A DNA stretch of 64,000 nt from an uncultured Ruminiclostridium sp. (lineage in GTDB: Bacteria > Bacillota > Clostridia > Oscillospirales > Ruminococcaceae), in assembly GCA_947623915.1 (NCBI GenBank), contig CANQIB010000012.1, positions 1-64,000 of the forward strand, read 5' to 3'. Below the pieces are notes generated by a model. The model did not search any database. It saw only the letters and a program-made list of their open reading frames with translations, and was not told the origin of the DNA. Both the position numbers and the translations under genes were made by a program. Below, piece by piece: positions 6,958-16,017 of the stretch. The number at the start of each line of letters is the position of its first letter. Position 1 is the first letter of the stretch.

Positions 6958-8250
6958 TCAGCTTACCAGACCTGAACGTTCTACGCCTTCCACAAACTGC
7001 TTTTGCAGAATGATGTACATTATAAGTATCGGTATGAGTGACAGCACGCAGCTTGCCTCTATCCATACCAGCCAGTCGGACGCGTTGCCCGACGTTTCGT
7101 TCGTCTTATACTGTACAATGGTCGTAAGTATATTTTCGACCTCCATGGCGATAGTATACGGATTTGAGAAGAACATACTCGTTACATATGTGTCGTTCCA
7201 GTACCATACTATCGAGAAGATGAACACGGTCAGGAATGAAGTCTTGGCGTTGGGGACCATGACGCGGATAAACGTCATTACAGGTCCGCAGCCATCGAGG
7301 TATGCGGCGTCCTCCAGCTCCTTGGGCAGTCCTCTGAAGAACTGTCTGTACAGCAGTATGAACACGCCCGCTCTTATACCGTTGCAGAAGAACGCCTGCA
7401 TATACAACGCCGTCGGCGTGGATATCAAGTTCAGCGAATTTCCCGTTATCGCGGCGATAATGCCGAAAATATCGAAGAAACGGAACTGCATATAAAGCGG
7501 TATAAGTATTACCTGTACCGGCACTATTATCTGCAAAAGCACTATGGCGAACAGCAGACCTTTCAGCTTGAACTTAAATCTCGCGAAACCGTAGCCGGTG
7601 ACCGCACAGGTGACGACCTGAAGCATCGAGCATACGACGTTTATAAGTATCGTCTGGAGCAGCACCATCGGATAGTCCATTGCCAGCCATACGTCGACGA
7701 AGTTGTCAATGATGAAATGCTTGGGTATCCACATGACCGACGGGTCGCTCATCTCTGCCTGAGGTCTGAACGCCGTGGACAGCATATAAAGCATCGGGTA
7801 AAGTATGACGAATCCCAGTCCGAACAGAATAAGGAATCTGAACACGGGCCATACCTTTGCGCTTACTCTTCTGCCGAATATGTATCTGTAATGTGCCTTT
7901 TCCTGCGCATTGTACTTGCGGTAATTCTTGATTATCTGCCAGTTGCTGACATGATATGCCGCGCGAAGCTCCTTGGCTCTTTTCTTTTCCGCCTTGGCAG
8001 CTTCCTTTTTCTGCTTGCGGGTCAAGGTGACCTCGGCAGTTCTGGCGTCGTCGTCGGAGATCTTTATCAAAGGCTGTACGTCTTCCTCCGCCGTTTCGGC
8101 AGCGGCGTCTTTTATCTCCTCTGCCGCCGTTTCGGTTTCGGCAGCGGCGTCCTTTATCTCCTCTGCCGCCGTGTCAAGTGCAGCTGCGGCTGTTTCTTCA
8201 ACGCTGTTGTTTTCGGCGTCGTTTACATTCTTGATGTCTTTTTCGCTCAC
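6958..8250 (-). CDS. Carbohydrate ABC transporter permease (MalG-like) with acidic N-terminal extension
   Basis: Inner-membrane permease of the CUT1 family. The last ~300 residues show six membrane segments and the cytoplasmic coupling loop LEDAAYLDGCGPVMTFIRVMVP (EAA motif) that contacts an ATPase. Unlike usual MalG proteins (~280 aa) it is 430 residues: the first ~125 are an Ala/Glu-rich stretch with two copies of AAEEIKDAAAET followed by a Lys-rich segment (RKQKKEAAKAEKKRAKE), presumably cytoplasmic. The start is GTG at 8250 with AAGGAGG seven bases upstream. It is the last gene of the operon, 12 bases after its MalF-like partner, which carries a similar extension. Substrate unknown. Confidence 0.88.
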   Translation of the reverse strand: MSEKDIKNVNDAENNSVEETAAAALDTAAEEIKDAAAETETAAEEIKDAAAETAEEDVQPLIKISDDDARTAEVTLTRKQKKEAAKAEKKRAKELRAAYHVSNWQIIKNYRKYNAQEKAHYRYIFGRRVSAKVWPVFRFLILFGLGFVILYPMLYMLSTAFRPQAEMSDPSVMWIPKHFIIDNFVDVWLAMDYPMVLLQTILINVVCSMLQVVTCAVTGYGFARFKFKLKGLLFAIVLLQIIVPVQVILIPLYMQFRFFDIFGIIAAITGNSLNLISTPTALYMQAFFCNGIRAGVFILLYRQFFRGLPKELEDAAYLDGCGPVMTFIRVMVPNAKTSFLTVFIFSIVWYWNDTYVTSMFFSNPYTIAMEVENILTTIVQYKTNETSGNASDWLVWIEASCVLSLIPILIMYIILQKQFVEGVERSGLVS

Positions 8251-8262
8251 AACTACACCTCC

Positions 8263-9501
8263 TTATTCATTCTCATAGAATACGAATCTTGAAACGATCA
8301 GCACGATAAGTCCCAGAGCAGCTCCGACTACCAGGAAGTATACCCACGCCATCGCCGCGCTCTTGCCGTATTCAAGGTTGTGTATCTGGTCGAACACGAG
8401 CGTCATAACGGGGTTCTCGGAGTCGATAAAGGTATCTATGATCGTATAGATCAGATTTGCCAATATCATCGGACTTATCATCGGGAAGGTTATCTTCCAG
8501 AAGAACTCCCAACCTGTAGCGCCCTCCATTGACGCCGCCTCCTTAGCGGAAGCAGGTATCTGCTGCAATGCGGCAAGGAATATCAGTATTTGTATACCGG
8601 CCGCCCATATCAGGTTGAATATGTCGCTGGTTATGGTCTGTATCGTTTCGGTCAGCTGTTGGTTCAGGTTATATATACCCAGGAATTCCAACAGCTCATC
8701 GACAAGGTCGGTCTGGAACAGAGCGCTAAACTGCTCAGCCCCCGAAATTCCGTTATCCGCTATATCTCCTCGTATGACCGCGATAACAGGGCCGGTAGCG
8801 ACCAACACCGGCAGGAAGAATACCGCACGGGCAAATGTACGACCTCTGAATTTCTGGTTCAGCAGAAGCGCTATGAACAGCGAGAACACCATTACCATCA
8901 GCGTCTGCGGAACGAGGTTTCCGAGTGATTCGGTCAGCGCCGGCAGGTATTTCTGGTCACGGAACAGTATTTCCTGGAAGTTTGCGAAGTTGTTCCAGTT
9001 GGCATATATTCCGGGTCTGTCCATGTTGTACATCTGAGCTTCCTGAACGGTAGCTACCATCTTTACTTCCGACATCGAATAGCAAGCCGAAGTGATGATG
9101 GGTATGATGAACATATAGATAACACCGAGGAACCATATCAGCAGGAAACCGTAGCCGTAAAGACCTTTTTTCTTTTCGTAGGGTATTCTGCTTTTCTTTA
9201 TCTTCTTTTCCTTTTTGGGAGCCATGCGGCGGATATCCACCTCTCCCTCCGCGTTGAGCGCGGCTGCCGCGGCAGTCATATGTACTGCCGTGCGCCTTAC
9301 GGGAGCGACCTCAGGCTCTGAGACCTCGGTATCTCCTGCCGGCTCTTCGGCTGCATCGGTCGCAGCTTCGGCAACAGCCTCCGCTGCGGTATCGGCAGCC
9401 TCCGTCGCGGTATCAACGACCTCTGCGGCGCTTTCCGCTTCGTTTTCGGCAGCGGTCTGTTCCTGAATTTCGTCATTCGGGTTGAAATTTGAATTATTCA
9501 T
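8263..9501 (-). CDS. Carbohydrate ABC transporter permease (MalF-like) with Ala/Glu-rich N-terminus
   Basis: 412-residue permease of the MalF/LacF type, partner of the downstream MalG-like protein. Residues 1-110 are low-complexity and acidic (TEAADTAAEAVAEAATDAAE), then a basic stretch (KKEKKIKKSR) precedes the first membrane segment YGFLLIWFLGVIYMFIIPII. The coupling loop reads AKEAASMEGATGWEFFWKITFP. A long extracytoplasmic loop between the third and fourth membrane segments (about 50 extra residues, ISGAEQFSALFQTDLVDELL) is also longer than in typical family members. The start at 9501 overlaps the end of the preceding gene by 8 bases, with AAAGGAG upstream, indicating coupled translation. 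Confidence 0.88.
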   Translation of the reverse strand: MNNSNFNPNDEIQEQTAAENEAESAAEVVDTATEAADTAAEAVAEAATDAAEEPAGDTEVSEPEVAPVRRTAVHMTAAAAALNAEGEVDIRRMAPKKEKKIKKSRIPYEKKKGLYGYGFLLIWFLGVIYMFIIPIITSACYSMSEVKMVATVQEAQMYNMDRPGIYANWNNFANFQEILFRDQKYLPALTESLGNLVPQTLMVMVFSLFIALLLNQKFRGRTFARAVFFLPVLVATGPVIAVIRGDIADNGISGAEQFSALFQTDLVDELLEFLGIYNLNQQLTETIQTITSDIFNLIWAAGIQILIFLAALQQIPASAKEAASMEGATGWEFFWKITFPMISPMILANLIYTIIDTFIDSENPVMTLVFDQIHNLEYGKSAAMAWVYFLVVGAALGLIVLIVSRFVFYENE

Positions 9502-11848
9502 CTACCGCTTCTCCTTTCAATCCATAATCAGCTAAGCTGTATTCCTGCTCGCCGATAGACATGGTATAATGTCTTGTGTTGACGGTGACCGTGGTACCGT
9601 CCTCGTAGGTCGTCTGGATAACGTAATTCGACGGTCTTTCGTAACCGATTATCTTCTGACCTACAAACTTTGCGAGCGTTTCATTGACCATCTTGTATGC
9701 GTCTGCGGACGACTCCAGCCAACCGCTGTAGTTGGAGTAGAACAGCGTTTCATAATCGCTGTCGGTGAACTCGTTGGGGTCGTTGTACATCATGTCGTAA
9801 TGCACCGGCGTAGCCGTCGAAAGTGCCAGCATGATGAGATCCGACGCATCCGCGCTTGCGTTTATCGCCTTGGTAGTGTACGGTATGTATCCGTGTATCA
9901 CCAGCTCGTAGAACGGTATGTCGTAATCGAACATATCAAAGTTGCTGGAGGTCAGCGGAACGTTTGTGAGATAGTCCACATACGGCAGCGCGTAAGCGTT
10001 TGCTCCGTCGGCAAGTATCGTCATGCCATTGTCCTTGAACGCCTGATAGCCCTTGATGAGCTCGTTCATGGTGTCATATCTCGTATATACTCCGCGGCTG
10101 TAATCGCTGTAAAGCAGCGTGGTCGCGTCACTCAGACAGATAGTCTTTATTCCTTCGTCATTGAAGGAGTTTATCAGCTTGGGATAAAGATCGTTCCAGT
10201 AGTACGGTGCAAGCGTGGTCCTTACCACCAGTCTTACCTGATGCGGTATACCGAACGCTATATCCCAGTTGTTTGAGGTGGCGTAAGCGTTGGTTATCTG
10301 CTTGCAGGCGTTGAGCGAATAGGAATATCCGTTGCCGGAGCCTTTCATGTAGGTTATCCCGACGCTGGGAGTGAGGGTAATGCCCTCCTGCTCAACGTAG
10401 CTCATCAAATCGCTGAACGCCTCGTTTCCGCCGAGCGAACCCGCCTGATTGACGCCCGCGCTGATAAGTCCGTTTATTCCCGCTCCGTTAAAGTCATTGT
10501 AGTTGACTATTATGTTTTCTACGCCCTTCTCTTTGAGCTTCTGGATTATCTCCTTTGCCTGAGCGTAAGTCGTAGCCGGAGTTTCCATATTTACCGGGAA
10601 GCCCAGTATCGACTGTGCCTTTACCGTACCGCCGTAAAGGTCGAGGTAATAGTACGGCTTGATGTTATCCGATTTTTCGGTAAAGCCCTTTTGCTCGGTG
10701 AGATACTGTCTGTATCTGTTCGCCATGTCGATGTAGGAAAGCTCCTCGCCCGTCATGGGATAGTAGTTGACCGAAATGTTAGGCTGCTGCATTTCGCCGG
10801 ATTCAAATACCTGCAAACGGCGTTCGCCCATGTAGTAGGTATCCTCGCCTCTTATCTTGAACTCGAACCACACGTTGTTGTATTCGGTGGCGCTCTGTTC
10901 GCTTACGGTAGCGTTTATCGTTCCGAAGGTGTCGCCCTGCTCGGCTATCGCCATGAAGCCGTGGTTGGTGTCCTCACCCTCTACAACGTTTCCGAGTATG
11001 GGCAGATATACCTGCTCGGTCTTATACGGTCTGGTGAGCTGTGTTATGGAAGTGTCCGCGCCGTATATCTCGCCTTGGTATGCGCTGCCGCTGCTGTGAT
11101 TGTTGAAGTTTATCACAGCGCCGGAGCCGTCCGGCACTACCATATAGCCTTTATCCTCGATGCCGCCTGCCGCGAAGAACTGTGCCAAGCCCACGTCAAG
11201 CAGTACATATCCCGTGTTGTCGACCGGTTCGGGTTCCTTTACCTCGTCGAGGTTGACCTGCATATTTATATGGTCGCCGTCGAGAGTTACCGTCATGGGT
11301 ACCGACATATCCACTTTCGAGAAATTGTATACGACCTTAAAGCCGTTGTCCAGCTTGGTAAGCTCAAAGTTCTTGCTGTTTATGCTGCCCTCGTATGAGC
11401 TTAATCTTGTGGAGGTGTGCTGCTCGATGTTGCCGTAAACGATGTACAGCGGCGACTTCATGTTCCTTACCTGAGGTGCTTTTGCTATATCGTCGTTGTC
11501 GGCGTTGAGCGGTGCGCTCCACCATACATAATTATCTTTCTTCGACTGTACCGCGAAGGTCGTATCCTCTTCGTTCACGTAGAGCTTAAAGGAATCGTTC
11601 TCGCTGTAGACCTTCATTTTCGCAAGTCCCTGGTCAACGGTAAGGTCTACCTTTTCCTCCTCGGCTTCGCCGCCGTCCTCTTCTTCCTCTTCCTCCTCCG
11701 CTTCCTCATCGGCAGCGTTGTCGGTCGCCGTATCGGACGTTCCCTCGTCTGCGGGTACTTCGTCCGACCATGCTACCACGGGAGAGATGGAAACCAGCAT
11801 AGCGGCGGTAAGTAAAACAGCCAAAAGTTTTCTTTTGATTTTATTCAT
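9494..11848 (-). CDS. Secreted glycoside-hydrolase-like protein (resembles DUF5696 family)
   Basis: 784 residues starting with a clear signal peptide (MNKIKRKLLAVLLTAAMLVS). Residues ~28-70 are an almost purely acidic linker (EEEEEEEDGGEAEEEK). The following ~190 residues look like a beta-sandwich (YVWWSAPLNAD, GYVVVPDGSGA-like turn) and the second half like a TIM barrel (NIIVNYNDFNGAG, TLTPSVGITYM, TICLSDAT, TILADGANAYALPY). From memory this overall pattern matches proteins annotated DUF5696 that sit beside sugar ABC genes in Firmicutes; catalytic residues cannot be assigned. The start has GGAGG six bases upstream. It probably binds or cleaves a glycan outside the membrane for the transporters of this operon. 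Confidence 0.65.
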   Translation of the reverse strand: MNKIKRKLLAVLLTAAMLVSISPVVAWSDEVPADEGTSDTATDNAADEEAEEEEEEEDGGEAEEEKVDLTVDQGLAKMKVYSENDSFKLYVNEEDTTFAVQSKKDNYVWWSAPLNADNDDIAKAPQVRNMKSPLYIVYGNIEQHTSTRLSSYEGSINSKNFELTKLDNGFKVVYNFSKVDMSVPMTVTLDGDHINMQVNLDEVKEPEPVDNTGYVLLDVGLAQFFAAGGIEDKGYMVVPDGSGAVINFNNHSSGSAYQGEIYGADTSITQLTRPYKTEQVYLPILGNVVEGEDTNHGFMAIAEQGDTFGTINATVSEQSATEYNNVWFEFKIRGEDTYYMGERRLQVFESGEMQQPNISVNYYPMTGEELSYIDMANRYRQYLTEQKGFTEKSDNIKPYYYLDLYGGTVKAQSILGFPVNMETPATTYAQAKEIIQKLKEKGVENIIVNYNDFNGAGINGLISAGVNQAGSLGGNEAFSDLMSYVEQEGITLTPSVGITYMKGSGNGYSYSLNACKQITNAYATSNNWDIAFGIPHQVRLVVRTTLAPYYWNDLYPKLINSFNDEGIKTICLSDATTLLYSDYSRGVYTRYDTMNELIKGYQAFKDNGMTILADGANAYALPYVDYLTNVPLTSSNFDMFDYDIPFYELVIHGYIPYTTKAINASADASDLIMLALSTATPVHYDMMYNDPNEFTDSDYETLFYSNYSGWLESSADAYKMVNETLAKFVGQKIIGYERPSNYVIQTTYEDGTTVTVNTRHYTMSIGEQEYSLADYGLKGEAVDE

Positions 11849-11861
11849 TTTACACCTCCGC

Positions 11862-12500
11862 TTACATACTGAACCTGTACATCAATTCGGTATATATCGA
11901 ATAACCGAAAACGTACACCTGCTGGAACAAGCTCATGAGCAGTACCAAAAGGAACAGTATTATTACCATTGCCAAAACCGTGAACAGTATAGCTATCAGC
12001 GTTTTCGGAACGGTGTACTGATGTACCGTCTTTATCGCCGAGATCATCAGCACTACCGACCAAACTATGCCGAAATACTGCATGAACATGATGAATGCCG
12101 CTTCGTTTCTTAAAAGGACGTTGCTGGCAAGTATCACCACGACTTGGGTTATCAGATACGGTACCAACGCGTAAGCGCTGACCACGCATATCTCTTTCAT
12201 CTTGCCCTCGCCGTCAAACAGCGTACACAGCGACCAGTTGCCTACTACCCATGTGAAGAACAACACGATGGTAGATGTGAACAACGGAACTATATTGAAT
12301 ATCTTAACATAGTTGTTGTTGTAAAGGAAGCCTGTCATGACCGTTTGACATACAGTAACAAGGAAGAAGCAGAAGACTATCACCAGAGCGACCTTCATGT
12401 TGTATGCTTTTTTCCAGCGAAGATCCTCAAAGCCCTCGAACGGGTGTCTTGCTACATAAAAAGGCCATTTCCAAGCGGGCATATCCAAATCAAATCTCAT
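11862..12500 (-). CDS. Yip1-like integral membrane protein
   Basis: 212-residue protein with five predicted membrane segments (for example MKVALVIVFCFFLVTVC, TSTIVLFFTWVVGNWSLCTLF, VVLMISAIKTVHQY). The pattern ALVPYLITQVVV plus the HQYTVPKTLIAILFTVLAM ending resembles the bacterial Yip1 domain, a family of unknown biochemical role named after yeast membrane-traffic proteins. Its ATG overlaps the stop of the beta-propeller gene (TAATG), so the two are translationally coupled, and the secreted glycosidase-like gene follows after 13 bases. Its conserved position among transport genes suggests a membrane-assembly or sensing role, which is inference only. Confidence 0.7.
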   Translation of the reverse strand: MRFDLDMPAWKWPFYVARHPFEGFEDLRWKKAYNMKVALVIVFCFFLVTVCQTVMTGFLYNNNYVKIFNIVPLFTSTIVLFFTWVVGNWSLCTLFDGEGKMKEICVVSAYALVPYLITQVVVILASNVLLRNEAAFIMFMQYFGIVWSVVLMISAIKTVHQYTVPKTLIAILFTVLAMVIILFLLVLLMSLFQQVYVFGYSIYTELMYRFSM

Positions 12501-14095
12501 TATTGTTTACCTCCCGCTTTCTTTTTTTTCAGCTTTTTCACAAGCATCTTGAGAACCACTATCGCCACGATAACAACTACAATGATTATGATGAACCAGT
12601 TGAAGTTATCTCGGACGAACTGCATTCTGAACTGCTTGAACGCTCTGTTGTAACCGCCGCGGCTGTTCATATAGAAGTAGTCCATCGCGGTTTCGTAATT
12701 GCCCTGTGACATTTCGGCGTTTCCGAGACCGATATATGCGAACCAGTAGTTGCTGTCACGCGTCAGCACCTCCATCCAAGGTCCGCGCGCTTCCTCGTAC
12801 TTGCCCTCGGTATACAGCGCCATCGCCTCGTGTACGATGTCGCCGAATTCGGTACGCTTAAAGGTCGTTATAGAGCCTTTACGCTGATCAAGCACATACA
12901 CCGTGTTGTTGTATGCCTCTATCGCGCTGGGCGTGTTGAACAAGCCCTTTTGGTTTCCCGTACCGCCGTAAATGAACAGCAGGTCACATTCGTCGGTGTA
13001 CTCAAAGACACGTCCGTTTCTGTAATCCAACAGCCTTATGACTCCGTTCTCGTCTATATCGACGTCGCTTATGCTGGAGCCGTAATTCATGCCGTGGACG
13101 TAGTAGGAAGCCATATCACCGAAAGTGAGCTCCGAATAGCCGAGCTTGATAAATACGTTCTCGCCCGCGGGGTTCAGCTTTTTGAAAATATCGGTGGTCG
13201 CGCTCTTGGACTCGGTAACGGTGTAGATAAAGCCCTCGTCGTCTATATCGAAGTTTGAGAACTCCATCGGCACGTTCTGGATAAAGTTTTGAGCCGCCTC
13301 ACGGTCAAGTATCGTTTTCCAGAACTTGTTCGCTATCGCCTGAGCGGTCTGCTGTACGCGGTTTGCGCCGTAGTACGAGCTGAATGTTCCGTCCGGCGCG
13401 AACATTACCGCACCGTCTGTTATGGACTTGATGTTGACGTATATGTTTCCCGCAACGTCCGCCAGCACCTTGTTGGGCTGGAAAGTAACGTCGCTCTCGT
13501 AGAATTCCGAGGAGGGTCTGGTGACCTCTAAGAATATCGAGCCGTCCTCATACATAACGGGTACGCGTCCGTTCTCATAGTCCGCGATATAAATTATCGT
13601 TTCCTTGTCGGGAGATTCGGCGTCGCTGTCATGACGGACGAATATTCCTCTCGGACCGTTGAGCGTTTCGTATTTGCCGGTAGCGGTATTATAGAAGTAA
13701 TCCATTACCGTGACTTTGCCGGTAAGCTCGGTGTCGGTCACAAGTATGCGGTCGTTTCCGCTGTCTACTATATATACTTTCTCAGTCTGGCGGTCGATGA
13801 ATATATCCATCGGGTCGGACAGAGGACCTATCTCCACCGTTTTTTCTACGGTCTTGCCCTCCTGCTCCGAGATCTCTTTCAGCTGCTCGTCGGTGTTGTA
13901 TCTGACGCCGGTCCCGAAATCAATGCCGTCTACCACCTTATCCACAACATAACCTGTCTGGGACGGTACCGGATCGCCCCACCAGTCGTACTGATAGCCC
14001 TCGTAAGGCTGATCCGCGACTATTGACGTGGTAAGCATCGTGACTGCCATTATCGACGCTGCCGCTGCACCGAGAATTTTTTTCTTGGTTGGCAC
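12500..14095 (-). CDS. Exported beta-propeller (NHL-like) protein with TPR and C-terminal membrane anchor
   Basis: About 531 residues: signal peptide (KKKILGAAAASIMAVTML), an NHL-type beta-propeller from ~80 to 420 recognised by repeated blade phrases (DPMDIFIDRQTEKVYIVDSG, GPRGIFVRHD, ISDVDIDENGVIRLLDYRNG, PSAIEAYNNTVYVLDQRKG), a short TPR-like helical region (ALYTEGKYEEARGPWMEVL) and a C-terminal membrane helix IIIIVVVIVAIVVL with a lysine-rich tail. The ORF-track start ATG sits inside the ribosome site (GAAAGGATG); the GTG three codons later has ideal spacing and is chosen here. Likely a surface-exposed scaffold or ligand sensor for the operon; no enzyme activity can be assigned. Confidence 0.72.
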   Translation of the reverse strand: MPTKKKILGAAAASIMAVTMLTTSIVADQPYEGYQYDWWGDPVPSQTGYVVDKVVDGIDFGTGVRYNTDEQLKEISEQEGKTVEKTVEIGPLSDPMDIFIDRQTEKVYIVDSGNDRILVTDTELTGKVTVMDYFYNTATGKYETLNGPRGIFVRHDSDAESPDKETIIYIADYENGRVPVMYEDGSIFLEVTRPSSEFYESDVTFQPNKVLADVAGNIYVNIKSITDGAVMFAPDGTFSSYYGANRVQQTAQAIANKFWKTILDREAAQNFIQNVPMEFSNFDIDDEGFIYTVTESKSATTDIFKKLNPAGENVFIKLGYSELTFGDMASYYVHGMNYGSSISDVDIDENGVIRLLDYRNGRVFEYTDECDLLFIYGGTGNQKGLFNTPSAIEAYNNTVYVLDQRKGSITTFKRTEFGDIVHEAMALYTEGKYEEARGPWMEVLTRDSNYWFAYIGLGNAEMSQGNYETAMDYFYMNSRGGYNRAFKQFRMQFVRDNFNWFIIIIVVVIVAIVVLKMLVKKLKKKKAGGKQ

Positions 14096-14129
14096 TAAAA
14101 TCATCCTTTCTGTAAAATTTAATCGGGCA

Positions 14130-14993
14130 TTAGTCTTTAAGTCCGCTGTGCGCCATAGTTTCCATAACGCTGCTCTGGCAGAATATGAACACTATCATAG
14201 GCGGCAGCATCGTTATAACGACCGCAGCCGCGGCAACGCCCGCACGGGCTATGCCGGCAGCACCGATCTGCTGCATTACAGTCGGTATAGGTTTTAATGC
14301 TTCGTTGTATATGAACGAATATCCCGTGATCTGCCATGCGCCCTGGAATGCGAATATCAGCAGCGTGAGCCATGCAGGCTTTACGTTAGGCATAACGACC
14401 TGCCAGCAGATCCTTATATGATTTGCGCCGTCCAGCTTTGCGGCTTCTATCATACTGTCGGGAAGCTGTCCCATGAACTGACGCATCAGGAACAGTCCCA
14501 TCGGCGTTGCGATAAACGGAAGAATGATAGCGAAGTAGGTATCTATCATGCCCATCGTCGCCATTACCATGTACTGCATTATGTAAAGTACGGTGGAGGT
14601 GAACAGCAGGGCGATCTCAATTATCTTGTTGAACGCCTTTACTCCGGGGAATTTCGCTTTTGACAGCGCGTATGCGGCAGATGAGGAGAACAGCAGCTGC
14701 GCTACCGTTACCACTACCGATACGAATACGGAGTTAAACACATATCTTGAAAACGGCACCCACATGTTTGATGCGGTGGCAAGCAGATCGGAAAAGTTCT
14801 GATCCGTTATGTTGGTGACATACAGTCTGGGCGGGAAGAGGAACAGCTCCTCGACCGGCTTCAACGATTGTATGATCGACAGATAGATAGGAAACAGCAT
14901 GAACAGTCCCACAAGGGTGAGCAATACGAATATCGCTATATCGCCGCCGAGAGAACCGCCGTATCTTTTCCTTCTCTTTTTAGTTATTTTCAT
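14130..14993 (-). CDS. Carbohydrate ABC transporter permease (MalG-like), first pair
   Basis: About 287 residues, standard length for CUT1 MalG-type permeases, with a basic N-terminus (KITKKRRKRYGG), six membrane segments and the coupling loop MIEAAKLDGANHIRICWQVVMP. The ATG at the track start overlaps the GAAAGGA ribosome site; the ATG three codons further in, eight bases from it, is preferred. It follows its MalF-like partner by ~45 bases and precedes the beta-propeller gene. It lacks the acidic extension seen in the second permease pair of the same operon. Confidence 0.9.
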   Translation of the reverse strand: MKITKKRRKRYGGSLGGDIAIFVLLTLVGLFMLFPIYLSIIQSLKPVEELFLFPPRLYVTNITDQNFSDLLATASNMWVPFSRYVFNSVFVSVVVTVAQLLFSSSAAYALSKAKFPGVKAFNKIIEIALLFTSTVLYIMQYMVMATMGMIDTYFAIILPFIATPMGLFLMRQFMGQLPDSMIEAAKLDGANHIRICWQVVMPNVKPAWLTLLIFAFQGAWQITGYSFIYNEALKPIPTVMQQIGAAGIARAGVAAAAVVITMLPPMIVFIFCQSSVMETMAHSGLKD

Positions 14994-15039
14994 AACTTCC
15001 ATCCTTTCTCAGAGAAAAAATCATATCGTGATCCTCCGG

Positions 15040-15975
15040 TTAGTCTAGATATTTGCCGAGTATCTTTTTGATACCCCAGTTGGCAAGCATCATCACGGCA
15101 AACAGGATAAAGCATATTGCCGCCGAATAACCCATCTCATATCGTATTGAACCAAAGTCGTACGCGTGCGTCATTATCGTATGCGCCGCATAGTCGGTAC
15201 TCGGGAATGCCGTAAGGAATCTTCCGACATCGCCCGCGGTGAACGAAGATACTATCTGCATTACCGCCGCGAACAGCAGCTGCGGTCCCATTGCGGGCAC
15301 CGTTACCAGCAAAAGCTGCTGGGTACGGTTCTTTATGCCCTCGATGGCTCCCGCCTCGTATCTGTCCTTGGGTATGCCCTGCAATCCGGCACGCAGCGCA
15401 AGGAAGCCTGCGCCCAATGCCATCCAGAGCTGTACGATTATAACGACGCCGAGTATGTAGTTCGCGTCGGTCAACCATTGACGTGCGCTGTTTATTATTC
15501 CGAGATCCAACAGGTAAGAGTTCGCTATACCGTAGGTATCGCCGGAGAATATCAGCTGCCAAGTGGTGTAAATGTTGCCCGCAAGCGTGGGAGCGTAAAA
15601 GACGAATGTGAATACCGTCTTGAGCACTCTGGGCATCTCGTTTATCAGCCATGCCAGCAGGAAGCACAGAACGTAGCTGAGCGGGCCGGTGATTATCGCG
15701 AATACCAGAGTGTTTTGTATCGCCTTGAGGAATACCTCATCTTCAAGTATCAGCGAATAGAAATTATCCAATCCGACAAACTGCGGAAACTGTACCATAT
15801 TAAAGTTGGTAAATCCTATCGGGAGCGATATGACAACCGGTAATATGGTGAAAATCGTAAAGAGTATGAAGAACGGTGCGAGCAGCAAGTATACGCTGGC
15901 ATTTCTCTTCATCTCACGCAGAGTATATCTGACTTTGCTGTCCTCGATATACCGCGTTTTTTCTTTATTAGCCAA
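15040..15975 (-). CDS. Carbohydrate ABC transporter permease (MalF-like), first pair
   Basis: 311-residue permease with six membrane segments beginning SVYLLLAPFFILFTIFTILP and the coupling loop RYEAGAIEGIKNRTQQLLLVTVP. The start codon is TTG at 15975, supported by GGAGG eight bases upstream and absence of a better site. It sits 40 bases downstream of the large solute-binding protein gene and is paired with the MalG-like gene that follows. Substrate unknown; the CUT1 family imports oligosaccharides, glycerol-phosphates and similar compounds. Confidence 0.9.
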   Translation of the reverse strand: MANKEKTRYIEDSKVRYTLREMKRNASVYLLLAPFFILFTIFTILPVVISLPIGFTNFNMVQFPQFVGLDNFYSLILEDEVFLKAIQNTLVFAIITGPLSYVLCFLLAWLINEMPRVLKTVFTFVFYAPTLAGNIYTTWQLIFSGDTYGIANSYLLDLGIINSARQWLTDANYILGVVIIVQLWMALGAGFLALRAGLQGIPKDRYEAGAIEGIKNRTQQLLLVTVPAMGPQLLFAAVMQIVSSFTAGDVGRFLTAFPSTDYAAHTIMTHAYDFGSIRYEMGYSAAICFILFAVMMLANWGIKKILGKYLD

Positions 15976-16017
15976 ACCTATAACCTCCTCATATAGCTTT
16001 TAAGCGAAATGCTCTCA

